DNA of 64,000 nucleotides from Hemileia vastatrix (lineage: Eukaryota; Basidiomycota; Pucciniomycetes; Pucciniales; Zaghouaniaceae): assembly GCA_030280995.1 (NCBI GenBank), contig JASXTE010000002.1, positions 7,857,683 through 7,921,682 of the forward strand, written 5' to 3'. Below are positions 31,834 to 44,640 of the stretch, piece after piece (the first letter of the stretch is position 1; every line of letters begins with the position of its first letter). The notes under the pieces are model-generated. The model made no database searches, was not told where the DNA came from, and saw only the letters and a program-made list of their open reading frames with translations. The position numbers were made by a program, and so were the translations under genes.

Positions 31834-34374
31834 TTATTGACCCTTCTTCTGAGTCACCACCACTTGAAGATTAGGATGCCCTCTCCTCATCAACCGCCTT
31901 CCTGACACATAAAATCCAGGACTCTTCTTCTTGATTGCCAACCAAGTATCATCATCACAACTATCTGGCCTCTCCAAGGTCAACAGATATTCCACCAAAA
32001 TAAAATAAAACCCAGACTGACCCCAGGTCTCATCTTCATAATCCAACAAAACAACATCCAAGGGCACAATTCTGTCATCAAAATCACCAGTATGAACATG
32101 AGCCAATTGAGCAGCCCAACCAGGACACCAATCCTTAAATTTTGGCACGTCCTTCTCTTCCCACTGAACCTTGTGAGAATCCAGTTCACTAACAAAAACA
32201 CCCTTTTCCAAATTTGAGCTGTCCCAAACAACAACTTCATCTTCATCAACAAAAACATCCTGATCACCAGAATCAAGATCAGATCCAGCCAGTTTAGCCT
32301 CTTGGGGGAGGTCAGAAAAATCTTCAGCACCCTTTGTGGTGGCCTTAACCACTGGAACATCTTCATCAAACTCTTCAGCCTCAGAATCTTCATCTGTAGG
32401 TGGCCTCCTTGATAATTCATCAGGCATAGTAAAAGTTTTACCTGGTTTGTGTACCAGGTCAAAAGAAAAATGTTGAATAAATGCCACCCACCTAGTCATT
32501 GGAGCATTTGGAAGACTAGGCGTATTGATCATCTGAACCAAAGATTTTGCATCCACCTGCAGCTCAAAATGCTGCCCCCACAAAACCGTCTGTAGCTTCT
32601 TTAAAATTTTTGCTACACCACACAATTCCAACTGAGGTTGAGAATACCTAGATTCCACCTCATTAAACACCACAGACTCATATCTTACTGGCCTGACCCT
32701 CCCAGTTTTATCTTCCTGAGACAAAACAGCACCAGAAGCAATATAACTTGAGTCCACTGCCAGATAAATTTTTCCAGCACCAACACCATAATCCAACTTG
32801 TGAAGAACAATACCTTCACCAACAACCTTTTTCAATTTCTGAAAATCCTCTTCAAACTCTTCAGTCCATTCACAATCTGCATCTTTTCTGTTCAACCTCC
32901 TTAAAGGTGAAGCCAACAAAGAAAAATCCTTAATAAAAATCCTGACATATACACATACACCCAAAAATCCCCTGACTTCAGTAGTATTTTTAGGCCTTGG
33001 CCATGACTGAATTTTATTAATCTTCTTCTTCCCCTTAATCCTTCCCTCTTTACATACCACATGACCCAGAATTTCCAAAGCAGGAACACAACAACAAAAT
33101 TTTGACCCTGAAATGGTCAAAACAGCCTCTTCAATTCTAAACAACACTCTCTCTAGAGTTATTGCATATTCCCACACAAACCTCCTTATGCAAGGGTTCT
33201 CTGCTAACACCTCATTACCATAATCAGTGGATGGTCCTTTAATTCCACCATCATCAATAAAAATACCAGCATGAGTAGGAACCTCATCCTGTAAAATCCA
33301 AGCCATCTGCGCTTGATATACTGCCACTGAATTCGTTGCTCATTGAGGCAACCTAGTGAGCTGAAATCTTCCCAAAGGAGTCTCAAAAGTTGTGAGAGGC
33401 CTTGAATCCGTATGGAGTTCCCTCTCATCATAACCACCCATAATATCACCCAAACCATAACACACCCTTCCAGCAAAAGCTTCAACAAAATCCTCTGCAC
33501 TTGGTGGCATACCAGCCTCCTTGAAAGTGACTCTATTCAAGGCTCTAAGATCATGAACCACCCCCAACTTCCCATTCTGCTTCTTTACACAGAAAAACGG
33601 ACTTGAGTATCTGGATGTTGATTGTTTGTATAACCCAGTCCTGACTCTTTCCCTAACAATCTCCACAAAATCCTCTCTAATAGCGGCTGGAATCGGAATA
33701 GGTTTGATTTGCCAAGGTTCATGACAAAGCACCGGAATCAAGTAAGGTTCCCCATAAGAGTGCTTCAATACACCCCTTTCCTCCTCAACAAACGCCACAG
33801 CCTTTTCCATTAGCACAATAATGTGCAACAACAACTTCTTTTCTTCTTCAGACAACCACCCATCAGGACCAAAATTAACAACTTTCAACCTTTCCACAGT
33901 CACCCTAGCTGTCTCTACAAATTCTGGAGGATTCTTCACCAAGGGAGTACAGTACGGATCTCTTGACAAAGGAGGTCTCTTCAAGGGCGGATTCAAACCC
34001 ACAGGTATAGGCTCATTGACAGGCCTAATCTTCTGCACTACCTTCTTATACTTTGTCGCTCCACCTTCAACTTGAGGGATCTTCAGGAAATCTGCACCAC
34101 CAGACCTGGAACAAAAACCAAGGGTTTCCCCATTGCTCACATGTGTGGCCAAGGTAATGTTTTTGAAAGGTGTAGAAGAAACCCTAGCGGTGCACAATTG
34201 GGAGGACTTACTTTTAGACCCCAATCTCACCACTCCAAAACTTTTCCGCAATACCAAATCTTCATCCTCACTTCCGTCTTCCAAATCTTGATTCATCTTC
34301 AGAATCAACTCTTTTAAAGTTTTGCAGTTTAACCTCATGCTGGAGGCCCAAAAATTGATCTTGACGATCTTCAC
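31834..34374 (-). pseudogene. Gypsy-1 reverse transcriptase and RNase H region, interrupted
   Basis: Palm motifs in order: SPFFCVKKQNGKLGVVHDLR (substrate strand), GLGDIMGGYDE (first Asp), FQLTRLPQ then a TGA at about 33338, ATNSVAVYQ, and the catalytic FIDDGGIKG near 33250. The second Gypsy-1 copy has Gly (GGA) at the TGA position, so this is a point nonsense mutation. RNase H follows with YLAVDSSYIASGAVLSQE and VESRYSQPQLELCGVAKILK. The catalytic motif is F-x-D-D, not Y-x-D-D. Downstream is an acidic region before integrase. Confidence 0.85.
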
Positions 34375-34640
34375 AAAAATATTTTGAATCTTCTTTCTTT
34401 ATTATCTTCAGATTTTTTTCTTGATTTTCTTGAATTATCTTGAAATTTTTATCTTCTTTTCTTGAGCTTTCTTCTGACCTACAAAAATAACAAGGGGTTT
34501 CCCTAATGCTCACAGGTGTGGCCCAGGTAATGTTTTTGAAATGTGTAGAAGAAACCCTAGTGGTGCACAATTAGGAGGACTTACTTTTAGACCCCAATCT
34601 CACCGCCCCAAAGCTTTTCCGCATATCTTTCAATAAAGAT
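34105..34640 (-). repeat. Internal duplication at the Gypsy-1 protease-RT junction
   Basis: About 150 bp around 34110-34255 recurs at about 34480-34625, including GTAATGTTTTTGAAA, TGTAGAAGAAACCCTAG and ACTTACTTTTAGACCCCAAT. Both copies translate to variants of RVSSTPFKNIT. The duplication lies in a low-complexity linker and is absent from the truncated second copy as far as that copy extends. Confidence 0.6.
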
Positions 34641-34863
34641 ATATAACCAATCTTCTTCCTTGAGCTTGAATTAAAAATAATTAAGAATCTTGAGAGAGAA
34701 CAGAGACTTGATAAAAAACTTGATGAATACTTGCAGAGAAGAGAAACATTAAAAAGAGAAAGTTGAAAATCCACTTGGTATATCTCCAAGGGAGCTGACC
34801 TACTACAACCTGGGATTTCCTCATCTTAGGGAGAGGTTTTAGCACTAGGGTGATCAGCCCTCA

Positions 34864-37245
34864 TTACTCTAAAAAAGACAGACTCTCAATAGAGCCTGAG
34901 CCACACTCCAAAAAACCAGAGGCAAAACCCACTTCCTTCCTTCTCCTGCAGCAGTTCATGCATTGGCACATTGAAGATAAACCAGGCCTGGTCTCCCAAC
35001 CATCCTCTCCAGGGGATGATAACCTCATGTGAAGCCTCCTTTCATCTTCACCAGTCAACTCCAAACTGATTCCCAAATCAAATTGATAACCAATTCTTGC
35101 CTGAAAATCCATCAAGAATAGCCCACCTAAAACTGCTTTTACATTACCTTTAGCAATGTAAAAATGAACCTTCCCTGAGGCTCCGCCAACATCTAACTTC
35201 AAAAACTCTGAAGTTCCAACCAATTCAGTGACATGACCACCAATCCCTCTCAAATTACCACCAATACCAGTTTTGATGGGGAGGCCCAAATGTGTTGCCT
35301 CAAACAAAGAAATCAGGTTTATCTGAGAACCTGAATCCACCAATGCCCTTTCCCCCCTGCCATTCAGAGTGACATTGACATATCCCAGAGGAGCAGAAAA
35401 ATGAGTTTCTAACCCCTCACCAAACATTTCAGCAGAATCAAATATGTATTCTACCTCACCAGAAGAAACTCTTCTCCTGGTCAACAACCTTTTTTGCCTA
35501 TCAGCCAACCCTGGACAGATAGCATACAATTCCCCATAAGATAGGGAAACCTGAACCTGATTCATCCTTTCCAGGACAGAGTACTTAACATTAACTTGAC
35601 CAGAAACTACTGGCCTCTCAAAGTGAGCCCTTGGCTTCACCACCTTGGTCCTAGAAGCTTCTTGAGGACCAGCACGACCCACAGATTTACCATTAACAGG
35701 AACCAAACTAGATCCCTCACCTGAACCTCTAACTCCAACAGGCTTTGGCAATGAAGCCAAAGGGACATCCTCCTCAGAGTCAGAATCCACCTCCATTGGC
35801 ATTGGCTCACCATTCATGTCCAATGTGCCAAAACTAGGGGGGCCCATGTCAGCCATACCCTTCTGCATCTTGTACAGCTCCTCTTTGCTGTACTTCTTCC
35901 TAGCTTCACTCAGCTTAGGATCCACCTTTGAAGCATTTGGCTTTGGTTGTGCCTGAGAACTGCTCTTAGGCCTTCCCACCTTCCCTGCTTCCACATCATA
36001 AACACCAGCCAAGCATTCACCACTTGACTGCCCACCACAAGAATACAACTCCAAACCACCAAAGGAAGTAGAAAAAGAGACCTTATTGAACTCCTTCCCC
36101 TTTCCCTTAGTATCCTCATCCTCCTTACCAGAAGACCTCCCTTGATCAGTAATCTCCTCAAACCTTGGCTTCCTTTGATTGAGACCTCCCCTTCTCCTGA
36201 CCAAATCAACAGGAGCCTGCCCCTCACTGGGCTTAACAAAAGAACCATCAGGGAACTTGAAAACCCTGCCATCAAATTCCACCTTTCCTTCAGACACATC
36301 CCTGTTCAATGCCCAACAATCATTGGACCTGTGCCCCCTCCTGCTGCAATAAGAGCAGACCCAAGGATCACTCCTACCAGCCCTCCTATCAAAATCTCTA
36401 GGCTGAGAAGGTGCCTTATTGACTCTCTTAGCCTCCTGAACAAAAATATGCAGCTGCTTTGTAAGATCAGCCAACTGCTCCACCATTGGGTCCCTCTCCT
36501 GTTTGGGAACCTGCACCAAATTCTTCTCCTCTTTCTTCTCCCTAACTTCCTCTTCAGCCAAAGCCTCACTGACTTTGCTGACATACTTGGCACACCCCTC
36601 CTGATAGGTGTCCACAGCCAATAACTTCAAATGGGCTTCAACAGCCTCATTCACCTTATCCAAGGCAGGTAACTTCTGGTCCCCATAAGAAAGAGTCTTC
36701 ATCAATTCCTTTCTTGACAACTCCTTCAACACATCTATCCTGACATCTCTAGCCAGGGCAGACCAAAAAACATCCTTGGAAGCATTTTCATGTGCCAGCT
36801 CCTCCACTTCCACCAAATATTCCACCACAGGATCAAACTGTAGCAGAAACTTCCTGTAACTATGCAAGTTACCAACACCACCATAAGATTACCATTCACT
36901 GACAACCTTTTTCAGATCCACCATAGTGAACCTGACACCCCATCTATCCACCATCTCCCTACACAACAATTTCCAATCCCTCTTCTTGTAGCCAGACATG
37001 GCCACAATCTCCGTCTCCACTGAACTATCACCAATGAAGAAGATAATCTGCTTCACCATGTCCAGGTAGGAAGCACCATCCACTCCAGCAGCAGTTTCAT
37101 ATTTCTCCAGAAACCACTTGACATCCTCCCCATTAAACTTGGTACCATCCCAAGTTTTAATCCTTACACACTCCCTAACCATCACAGAAGGAGGACCATC
37201 TCCCCCACTGACAGTCACCACAGGAATAGCAGAACCAGAAGCCAT
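34864..37245 (-). pseudogene. Gypsy-1 gag and protease, one nonsense mutation
   Basis: ATG at 37245 (MASGSAIPVVTVSGG) opens a capsid-like domain (TWDGTKFNGEDVKWFLEKYE). A TAA after VVSEW at about 36886 interrupts it, and the same frame continues from SYGGVGNLHSYRKFLLQF to a zinc knuckle CSYCSRRGHRSNDC (CX2CX4HX4C) near 36350. A retropepsin-like protease follows (ALVDSGSQINLISL near 35340, then GIGGHVTELVG). The frame ends at 34864, so RT needs frameshifting or a lost junction. Apart from the TAA the 790-codon frame is open. Confidence 0.8.
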
Positions 37246-37314
37246 TCCTCCAGACCAAAACACCAAAAAGAGCCAACCAAAGAAAACAGAGATTCCAAAG
37301 AACTAGCAAGTTCA

Positions 37315-37331
37315 CCCCACGTTGGGCGCCA
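37315..37331 (-). promoter_or_regulatory. Gypsy-1 primer binding site
   Basis: Minus-strand TGGCGCCCAACGTGGGG starts four bases inside the 5' LTR. TGG followed by GCGCCC is the standard complement to a tRNA 3' end used for minus-strand priming. Confidence 0.8.
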
Positions 37332-37335
37332 GAAA

Positions 37336-39932
37336 TGTAGACAATCCTATAGTACTAGCTATAGGCCTTGACCAAGGGAGTTGGAGAATAACCAGAGAGA
37401 AAATCCCCTGTCCCTTTAGAAAAATAGAGTGAGATTTACTTGCTAAAGTAAGTTGGTTCCTGTTTTGCTAAAGCCCCCTTTTCAACACACTTGACTGCTT
37501 GATGAGCCAAGAAAGTAGTCACCAGACAGACTACCTGTCAGCCTGTATATCCCCAGGACTGAGTAAAAAGTGCTTATAAGTTAAGTTAAACACATGAACT
37601 ATACATGGGAACAATAAATGAGAGTACACAAACAGTATACATAAGTAAAATTATGATAATACACAAAAAATGCCATTATAACACCTTATATACACGCATA
37701 TATCCACCTTTTATAGGTCTTATGTACTTAATATTAAGTTAGAATATGTTAGGGTAATCTTAAGAACCTTAAGTATAAGGCTACATAATTTTTAAGTACA
37801 CTTAAAGCTGTTATATTGATTGTTTTATGCAAAAAACAAGAAATGCACTTTATTTCACTTAAAGTTGACTATATGCACTATAAAATTGAGAATATCAAAA
37901 ATGCCGTTTGACAGATCAATTGAGCTCATTTAGGACTATTTATTTGGCTATTCAAAAGCATAAAAATAACACTTTTCAAATTTGGTGTTTTTTATGCCAG
38001 AAATGGCTTCTGTGTACTGGCCACATACTGCCTGCTTTTTCCCCGTGTGAATAGCTTCATTTTTAGCAAAGTTAGCTTTTCACACTATAATTACCCCACA
38101 TTCTACGCCCACTGTGGGGAAACACACTAAAATAGGCAACAAGCGCTTATTTAGTGTCCTAGCTTAATTAATAGTGCATTGACCTTGTTTATATGCACTA
38201 ATTTTATTAATAACCTCATTCTTGGCATCTTATTTCATCACCACGCTTAAATTCACCTAATTTTAGTTAAGGATTTACCCATGCAAGCGCCTGCCAAGGA
38301 CTGCATGTAGTTACCCCACATCTCATGCTCTGTTTTAAGTTTTTTGGTGGTTTCTCAGTCAATTTTGGTTATTTTTGGATGGGAATTTCACGTAGTATAA
38401 TGTCAGGATTAGCCCCTCCATTTCTACAGAAAATTCCCCTTATTCTTAAGGTATTATTAACCTTAAAAAGTCTCCTTTAGTCTTTTATATTATTGTTTTA
38501 TACGCATATACTCTCTTTTTGTCTTTTTCTTTAATTTTGATGGATTTCCCTTATTATTACATGATTTTGGCAGTTGTTACTTGTCTAATTATGTCATGGA
38601 TCACTAGGGATGTTGATGGGCAGGTCTATTAGTGTATTTGAGGCGTCTTTAACTGTGTATTAGATGGTATATCAAGGGATTTATTGGGGAACTCAGTGTG
38701 TATAAAAGGAGGAGGTTTTTGAGTCTTGTTTCTACATTCTTTATCATTACAATTTACACCATATAACCAAATCAATTACAATACACTTCAATTAGTACTT
38801 TTATAAGACTTTTGAGTAGTATCTGAATTATTATAATCTATTTTTCTACCAACTAAAAAGATTGTAAGCCACATATAAAAATAGTGAGAATTATATTACT
38901 GAGACCTTTATTCTGAATTATATTTTATTATTTGTTGGATTTATACTACAATATTCATTTAGGACCATTTAAATCTTCTAGACAAAGACTTTTCAAGCTA
39001 TTTCACGTCCTTGTACTTGATCTTAGCCTGACACTACCAGACCAAAGAACTGAAATGTAGAACAATGTCCACACCAGAGACAGCAAAGATACTTGATGTA
39101 GGCTGAAAATCCACACCAGAGAAAGCAATAATACTTGCTATAGCTTGCAAGACTATAACAGAGAAAACAGTAACCAAAGTTAAGTTAAATGAAGAACTCA
39201 CTTGCAACAAACACAGCCAAATTGTGGCCAGAAAACAGTGAAAACTGAGTGAGGAACAAGGATATCACCTCCGGATGGTTGTATGATAATTAAGGTTGCC
39301 CTAAACTGTCTTATTCACTATTTACACACAGACTACTATCTAAGAGCCCATGCGCACCCACCAATCTGGCGCCTGTACCCACCAAATTGAATAAAAAACC
39401 CTCCTGAAGCGCTCCCCAACCTCCTAAAACAGAGGCAGGCGGGCTGCCTGACGTCGGAGGTGCTGCCTGAAGCGGCCCGGCCTCCCTTAAGCCAGAAAAC
39501 CAATAAAAACAACTAATCTACTTAGAAAAATTAGCTACAACTACTAAAACTTTAAAACACGGAATTTCACTATAAAAACATTGAGACATGAAATATAGAG
39601 AAAAATTAGCTCTATCAAATGGTACTAAGCACTCAACCCTAAGACTTAAGGTTGGCCCGTAAAACACAAAAAACAAAATTAAACAGCAATCTTTTATAAA
39701 TGAAAAATGAGGAAATGACACCTTAAAACTTAGAATATGAAAAATGTCTTCAAGACATAAAATATAGAGAAAAACTGGGGCTATCCAATGATAGTACCCA
39801 CATACCCGCAGACCCAATATACACGGAATAAAACCAGAAAAATACACAATTCCTTAACAGATGTCAATTAAGACATGCACAAACAGCGCCAAATCACACA
39901 ACAAAGGCCCCTGCCAATGTTGGAAGACCACA
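37336..39932 (-). repeat. Gypsy-1 5' LTR (right in window), split by a solo LTR
   Basis: Matches the left LTR over 1094 bp once 37536-39033 and one copy of CTACC are removed. It ends at 39932 with ACCACA. The minus-strand promoter of Gypsy-1 lies here, but the nested insertion separates U3 from the element body. Confidence 0.85.
37536..39033 (+). mobile_element. Solo LTR, 1498 bp, nested in the Gypsy-1 LTR
   Basis: Ends TGTCAGCCTG and TTAGCCTGACA, flanked by a perfect 5-bp duplication CTACC (37531-37535 and 39034-39038). The uninterrupted target CAGACTACCAGACC is visible in the other LTR. A promoter-like GTATAAAAGGAGGAGG occurs at about 38700 on the plus strand, suggesting this LTR is oriented plus. 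No internal coding sequence remains, so it arose by LTR-LTR recombination. Confidence 0.85.
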
Positions 39933-39937
39933 ACGTG

Positions 39938-41400
39938 ATAGTAATAATACAAGCTCTGATGGTGATTCAGAAGGTGAGATCCATATTCAAATTTTTATTT
40001 TAACAAATTTTTTTAATAAATATATTAAGATGATTTTGGAGAGCTTGATCCATCATCATCTGCAACACTTAAGCAATTAAGAGGACAAAGACAGGAAAAG
40101 AAACGATGAAATGCTCGAAAAAAGGCCAAGCTTTCTAGGGATGCTGCCTCAATACAAATTCAAAAATCATCATCCCCACTTGGAAGATCCATCATTTCAT
40201 TTCTTTGATTAATACTTGGGATTGAAACTGAAAGGGAGGAGCTTCCAGAGCCTCCATCAGAAGAATTAAAGGATTTATGGTTTAATCTCACTAAAAATTG
40301 TGAAAAAATGCTAGAGGAAGTTGAGAAAAAGTATCGAGATGATGTGAAATCTGGTAAGATCAGTGTGGCTCAAGAAGAAGCTTTAGTAAGATTAACAAAG
40401 GATAGGATAAAAGAAAAATTCAAATCAACATCTATTCAACCATCAACATCAGTAATCCTTCCTCTTGGACAATCCATCAACAGCAAATGGAAAAGAATTA
40501 CTGAGGCCAATCTCTCCTCTTCTGGTTTCCCTTGTGCTCAGTTCGACTGGCTTTCTCCTATTGGTAGTGAATGTAATGAAAGCTTTATAGATGTAATGGT
40601 TTCGTGTTGGTTCAACTGCTTCCAATCAAAAGGTTTGAGATGCTTTGCTATATTGAGCTCTGAGGTAACGGCTGGAACTGTGAAGGAGATGATGAAGCGC
40701 TGGCTCACAAACAAAATGAAAACCTATAGAAGAAATAGAAAACTTTCTACCAGCAAAAAATCTGACGATGTACAAAAAATAAATGAAGAAAGAAAGAATC
40801 AGCACAAAATAACAAAGTTTTGCCGTGATGTAAGTTTTATTATTATCTTTAGAATACATCTTCTTATTAAAATGAATTCTTCAGCTGCGAGATATGTGAG
40901 AGGAAGCTTCCACTTCTGTTCTTAGGCCCAAATATTCAAGTCTTTTTAATGATGTCACTATGCATTCAGATACAGAGGTTTATGACAAAGGAGACAGATA
41001 TCGAGTTACAAGAAACTGGAGAAGTGAAATGCTAACCCAGTGTCTCAATAATCTTGACAGCCTATATTTGTGAAGAATTCAAGCTAAAGCAAAGCAAGAA
41101 AGTACAGTGAAAAACTCTTGACTCAAACTTTTGCATAAAATTAAACCAGTAGAACCTTTACCAGCAGAGAATAATGGTGAAAGTTCATTATTGGTTTCTC
41201 CAGAAATTTTGCTTGCACCTCGTGGACTACCAAAAAACTTTTATTGTGAAACTTATCTTAAGAGCTTGGGTGAAGTAGAACTTGATGCTATAGGTGAGAA
41301 AAATAGTATTGGGGTGAAATATTTGGCAAGTGTTATTGGAAAAAAGGCTGGTATTGTCAGGGGTGATTACGTAGAAGCAGAAATAAATTTTTTGCCATAA
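39938..41400 (+). pseudogene. Transposon accessory gene 1, decayed, five in-frame TGA stops
   Basis: The frame runs from an acidic stretch (SSDGDSE, intron, DDFGELDPSSSATLKQLRGQ) through KCEKMLEEVEKK-like coiled sequence, FPCAQFDWLSPIG and MMKRWLTNKMKTYRRN. It crosses an intron at 40829-40884 (GTAAGT..TTCAG) to YSSLFNDVTMHSDTE and the C-terminal block LLAPRGLPKNFYCETYLKSL. Stops at 40107, 40206, 40897, 41071 and 41119 are all TGA. The RGLP.NFY block is familiar from uncharacterised rust proteins (memory, not a search). It lies immediately right of Gypsy-1, which seems to have split it. Role unknown. Confidence 0.5.
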
Positions 41401-42548
41401 TCCATTATTACTATTATTTATACAGAATACTTGCAAATGTCTATATGTTATAAAAACTTTGACACATGATTTAGTCCATTTTTCTACATTTAAACTTTAT
41501 AAAATATTAAAAATAACAAATGATAGCTCAAAAAAATACATGAGACCTGATCAAATTTAAATTATCAAACACATATTCAGAAGAACTAATAATCATTAAT
41601 TTTATTTTAAGTTCTTTTTTTCCAAAAAAAAAAAATTGAATTAGTTTTTGTGACTTCTTGTTTTTGGTATTGGAAAAATATTTCACCACACATTATCTCT
41701 TTAATTATTTTTCAAATTAACTCAGTAAATTTTCAACATGTTTATCACTCCTTTAACTTTTTAATTTTATTTGCTTATCCCGTAGAATTTCTAGTGAAAA
41801 GAGTTTGAAATTAATTAAGGTACTTTTATAACTAGCATAAAGTGGGAAATCATGTTTTACAAGGTTTTTTTCTGCTCAAATTTAAAATAATGAGATGATA
41901 TTTAGGGAAAATTTGACATTAAAATACACAAAAAATATATTTGATTCAATGATTCAGATTAAAATCACTGATAAGCATATTAAAATTCTGTGAATTCTAC
42001 AAAAAATGGTATTTTTTGCAGTTTGGTGAAACATTTTTTCAAGAGAAACTAGAAATATTTAAGTTTTTGTCTTTAGTGAGAGTACCTTCGTCAATATAGC
42101 TATTTCAAAGGTCAAATTGAGTTCTCTTTGAAAATAATGCTTGATCCATATTTCATTTATGTTTTTTCTTGTGAAAAATTTCAAAGGGATAAAATCTTGC
42201 TTGATTATTTTATTGGTATGTCTATAATTTCCCTGTGTGTATTCTTAACTTTAATTATTCAAAGTTATTTTGCCATTATCAAAAAAAATCGATCTACTTT
42301 TTATTGAGAAAAAAAAGTTGGAGTATTAAACCAACTATTGGAAATCTTCTTGCTAAATTTTCCTCTTCCATTCAGACCATAATTAGAATCCCTCTAAAAC
42401 ATTTGTCACACACAAAGTTTTCATTATAATAATAGAAATAAAATATGTCAGGTAAAGTTATTTTTTATCATATTTTTTAACATTTAATTAAATTGTATTG
42501 GTGATTCTTTTTGTTTAAGATACAATTTTTTTCTCACACATACCTAGA
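41401..42548. other. AT-rich spacer between accessory genes
   Basis: Very AT-rich, with no recognised coding frame on either strand. It probably includes the terminator of accessory gene 1 and the promoter of accessory gene 2, but no specific site stands out. Confidence 0.35.
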
Positions 42549-43603
42549 CAAGGCTTCTCCTCTCTAAAGGCATTCAATAAACACTTGAATCGTATTGGTG
42601 TATCATCACCAAAGAGTCTTTTTTGTCAGTTGGTAATTAACTTTGTGAAGTTAGTTTTAGAAAAGAGCAACTCAAAAGGAGACAATTATCCACCACCTTA
42701 TCTTGATGACCAAATTCTGAAGCTACCTAAAACAGTCTCAAAGCCTTTTAAACTGGTTTCTGATTACAACTTTGAGAATCCAGCTGGAAGAATTCAAGGA
42801 AATGGACGAACATCAAAAATTTCAACAACATTCATACATATATGTCTCCAGGAGGCTCATGAAATGGGTTTCCCACGTATTTCACTTGATTTCAGTAACC
42901 CAGACTCACATCAGAATAATCTTGTCATTGAGCACCTCAAAAATCATTTTTTATATTCGTCTCAAAACAACACATTTTCTCACTACTCTTATATTCCACC
43001 AAAGAACAAAGAGAAGCATATTCCTCTTATTTTCAGACGCTGGATATTGGGTGTAAAAGTACGAAATGGTGAATATCATAGTGATGAGGCTAGAAGGAGA
43101 AAGAAAAGACTTCAGTATCGAAGGAATGTCAGTAATTAATCTCTCTGATTCATTTATATATTAAAAAATTAATCCTTGAAAAATAATTTTATTACAAAAG
43201 ATATGCAATTTACACAGAAAAACATTTCTCAAGCATCTTTCTAATGATATTGACATTGATTTCCTTTTCAATGACCCCTCATGTATATCCGATACTGAAG
43301 ATACTGAAACTGGGGAGGTTCATAGGCTTAAACTTCCCTGGAGAAGTTCTCAATTAACAAATTTCTATCATCAAGTTGATGAGCTATATTTGAAAAATAT
43401 GAGAGGCCATAAAAAACACATTTAATTCATAAAAATATTCTCTATACACGTAAAGACTGTGATCAAGTGATGACTGATTTTTCTGTTCCCTCAAATCTTC
43501 CCATTAATTGTTATAATATTGATTTTCTGACCCCTCAGCAGATCCATGGGCTTTCAAATAGTTCAACTGTCTCAATTCCGTTGTTAGACCACTTATTATA
43601 GCA
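42549..43603 (+). pseudogene. Transposon accessory gene 2, paralogue of gene 1, frameshifted
   Basis: The exon after acceptor CCTAG at 42548 encodes RQGFSSLKAFNKHLNRIGVS to RRKKRLQYRRN (open to 43139). A second exon near 43222 reads FKHLSNDIDIDFLFNDPSC, SDTEDTETGE and LPWRSSQLTNFYHQVDELYL. A frameshift in an A-run near 43425 then leads to SVPSNLPINCYNIDFLTPQQ and a stop at 43603. LFND..xxSDTE, the WRS..L......LYL block and the final LP.N.Y block mirror accessory gene 1 in order, so the two are tandem paralogues. Function unknown. Confidence 0.5.
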
Positions 43604-44640
43604 ATTTTAGCCATGTTTATATTAAAAAATTTACATATTGGTACAAATATACAATTTTTTGATATTGAATTCCATATTTTTAATTCAAATCATCTGTATC
43701 AGAGTTTTATTTAAAAAATGGACATCATCCTTCAATTCAGAATTATTTCTTTTTTATCTAGCCAATTTTAAAATAGAAAAATGAGTCTAAAAATAAAACA
43801 ATGGTCCTTTAAAGGCCTTTCTAAAAAAGTGACTTATATAACAAAAAACATTATTTGTACACTATCACTACTTTAGAATGCTAAATTGTACTTGGTGAGA
43901 AGATAATATAATTTATATGAAGAATAATTTGCTTTTATTAAATGATAATCATGCTACTTATCAGGAATTAAAATACTTTAATTTAAAACCCAAAAATTAA
44001 AGAAGGGATGAATGTTTAATATTGTTTTTCTTCATCAAGATAATTAATTAGATGCCTATAAAAATCATATTGATGTCACAAAAACACAATGAATGATAAT
44101 CATTTATTTTACATGAGTATAAATATTTTAGATGAAAAATAATGACTTATTTACAAATTTTAATGATAATATTTTCTCCATTTTATATCAAATAAACTCT
44201 TTTTAGGAAAATAATTGCATGTAATATGCCTATATTATGAGGACAATTTTTGGATAAAGTATTCAAAAAAACTTAGGAAGCATGTAAAAGTCTGGGTTTT
44301 GGAAACTGAATTGGATTCCATATTCTTGTTCAATATATATTCTAATTTTGAATTCAAATGAAGAGGGCATATTGAATCTACAATTTTCTAGAATAGTTAA
44401 CCTTTGGTTTTGTTTTCAGCTTCAATTCAGCCAACATGTCTTTTAAGAAACATTTATATCACTTCAAATTTTTGGCTCTCTCTCAACAACCATGGCTACT
44501 AATCACCGTTTTGTTTGAAAATTCACCAAGCTCAACTGTGTTGATAATCGCTACATTTATGCAGATGGTAAATAGGAAAGAGGAAAACCTTTTACAAGAT
44601 CTGGACTGGAGAAGCATATGATATGAGTAGAACTTAGGAA
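43604..44640. other. AT-rich spacer before the transposase relic
   Basis: No convincing coding frame until the 61-codon frame at 44436, which could belong to the transposase N-terminus but shows no recognisable motif. AT-rich throughout. Confidence 0.3.

Larger units (their letters stand above)
25578..39932 (-). mobile_element. Ty3/Gypsy LTR retrotransposon Gypsy-1, full length with nested solo LTR
   Basis: Two LTRs of 1094 bp (the right one after removing a 1503-bp nested insertion) flank gag, protease, RT, RNase H and integrase on the minus strand, plus about 4 kb between integrase and 3' LTR with antisense genes. PBS and PPT are both identifiable. I counted about 30 LTR differences by eye, roughly 3%, so insertion is not very recent. 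No clean target duplication: ACGTG follows the right LTR, while TACAT precedes the left one, whose first bases look mutated. Coding regions carry several stops. Confidence 0.85.

Noticed and set aside
34850..35032. Plus-strand frames opposite Gypsy-1 gag-pol (several between 31 and 37 kb)
   Set aside because: They are shadows of the coding strand with no intron or motif, unlike the antisense genes at 26.7-29.5 kb.
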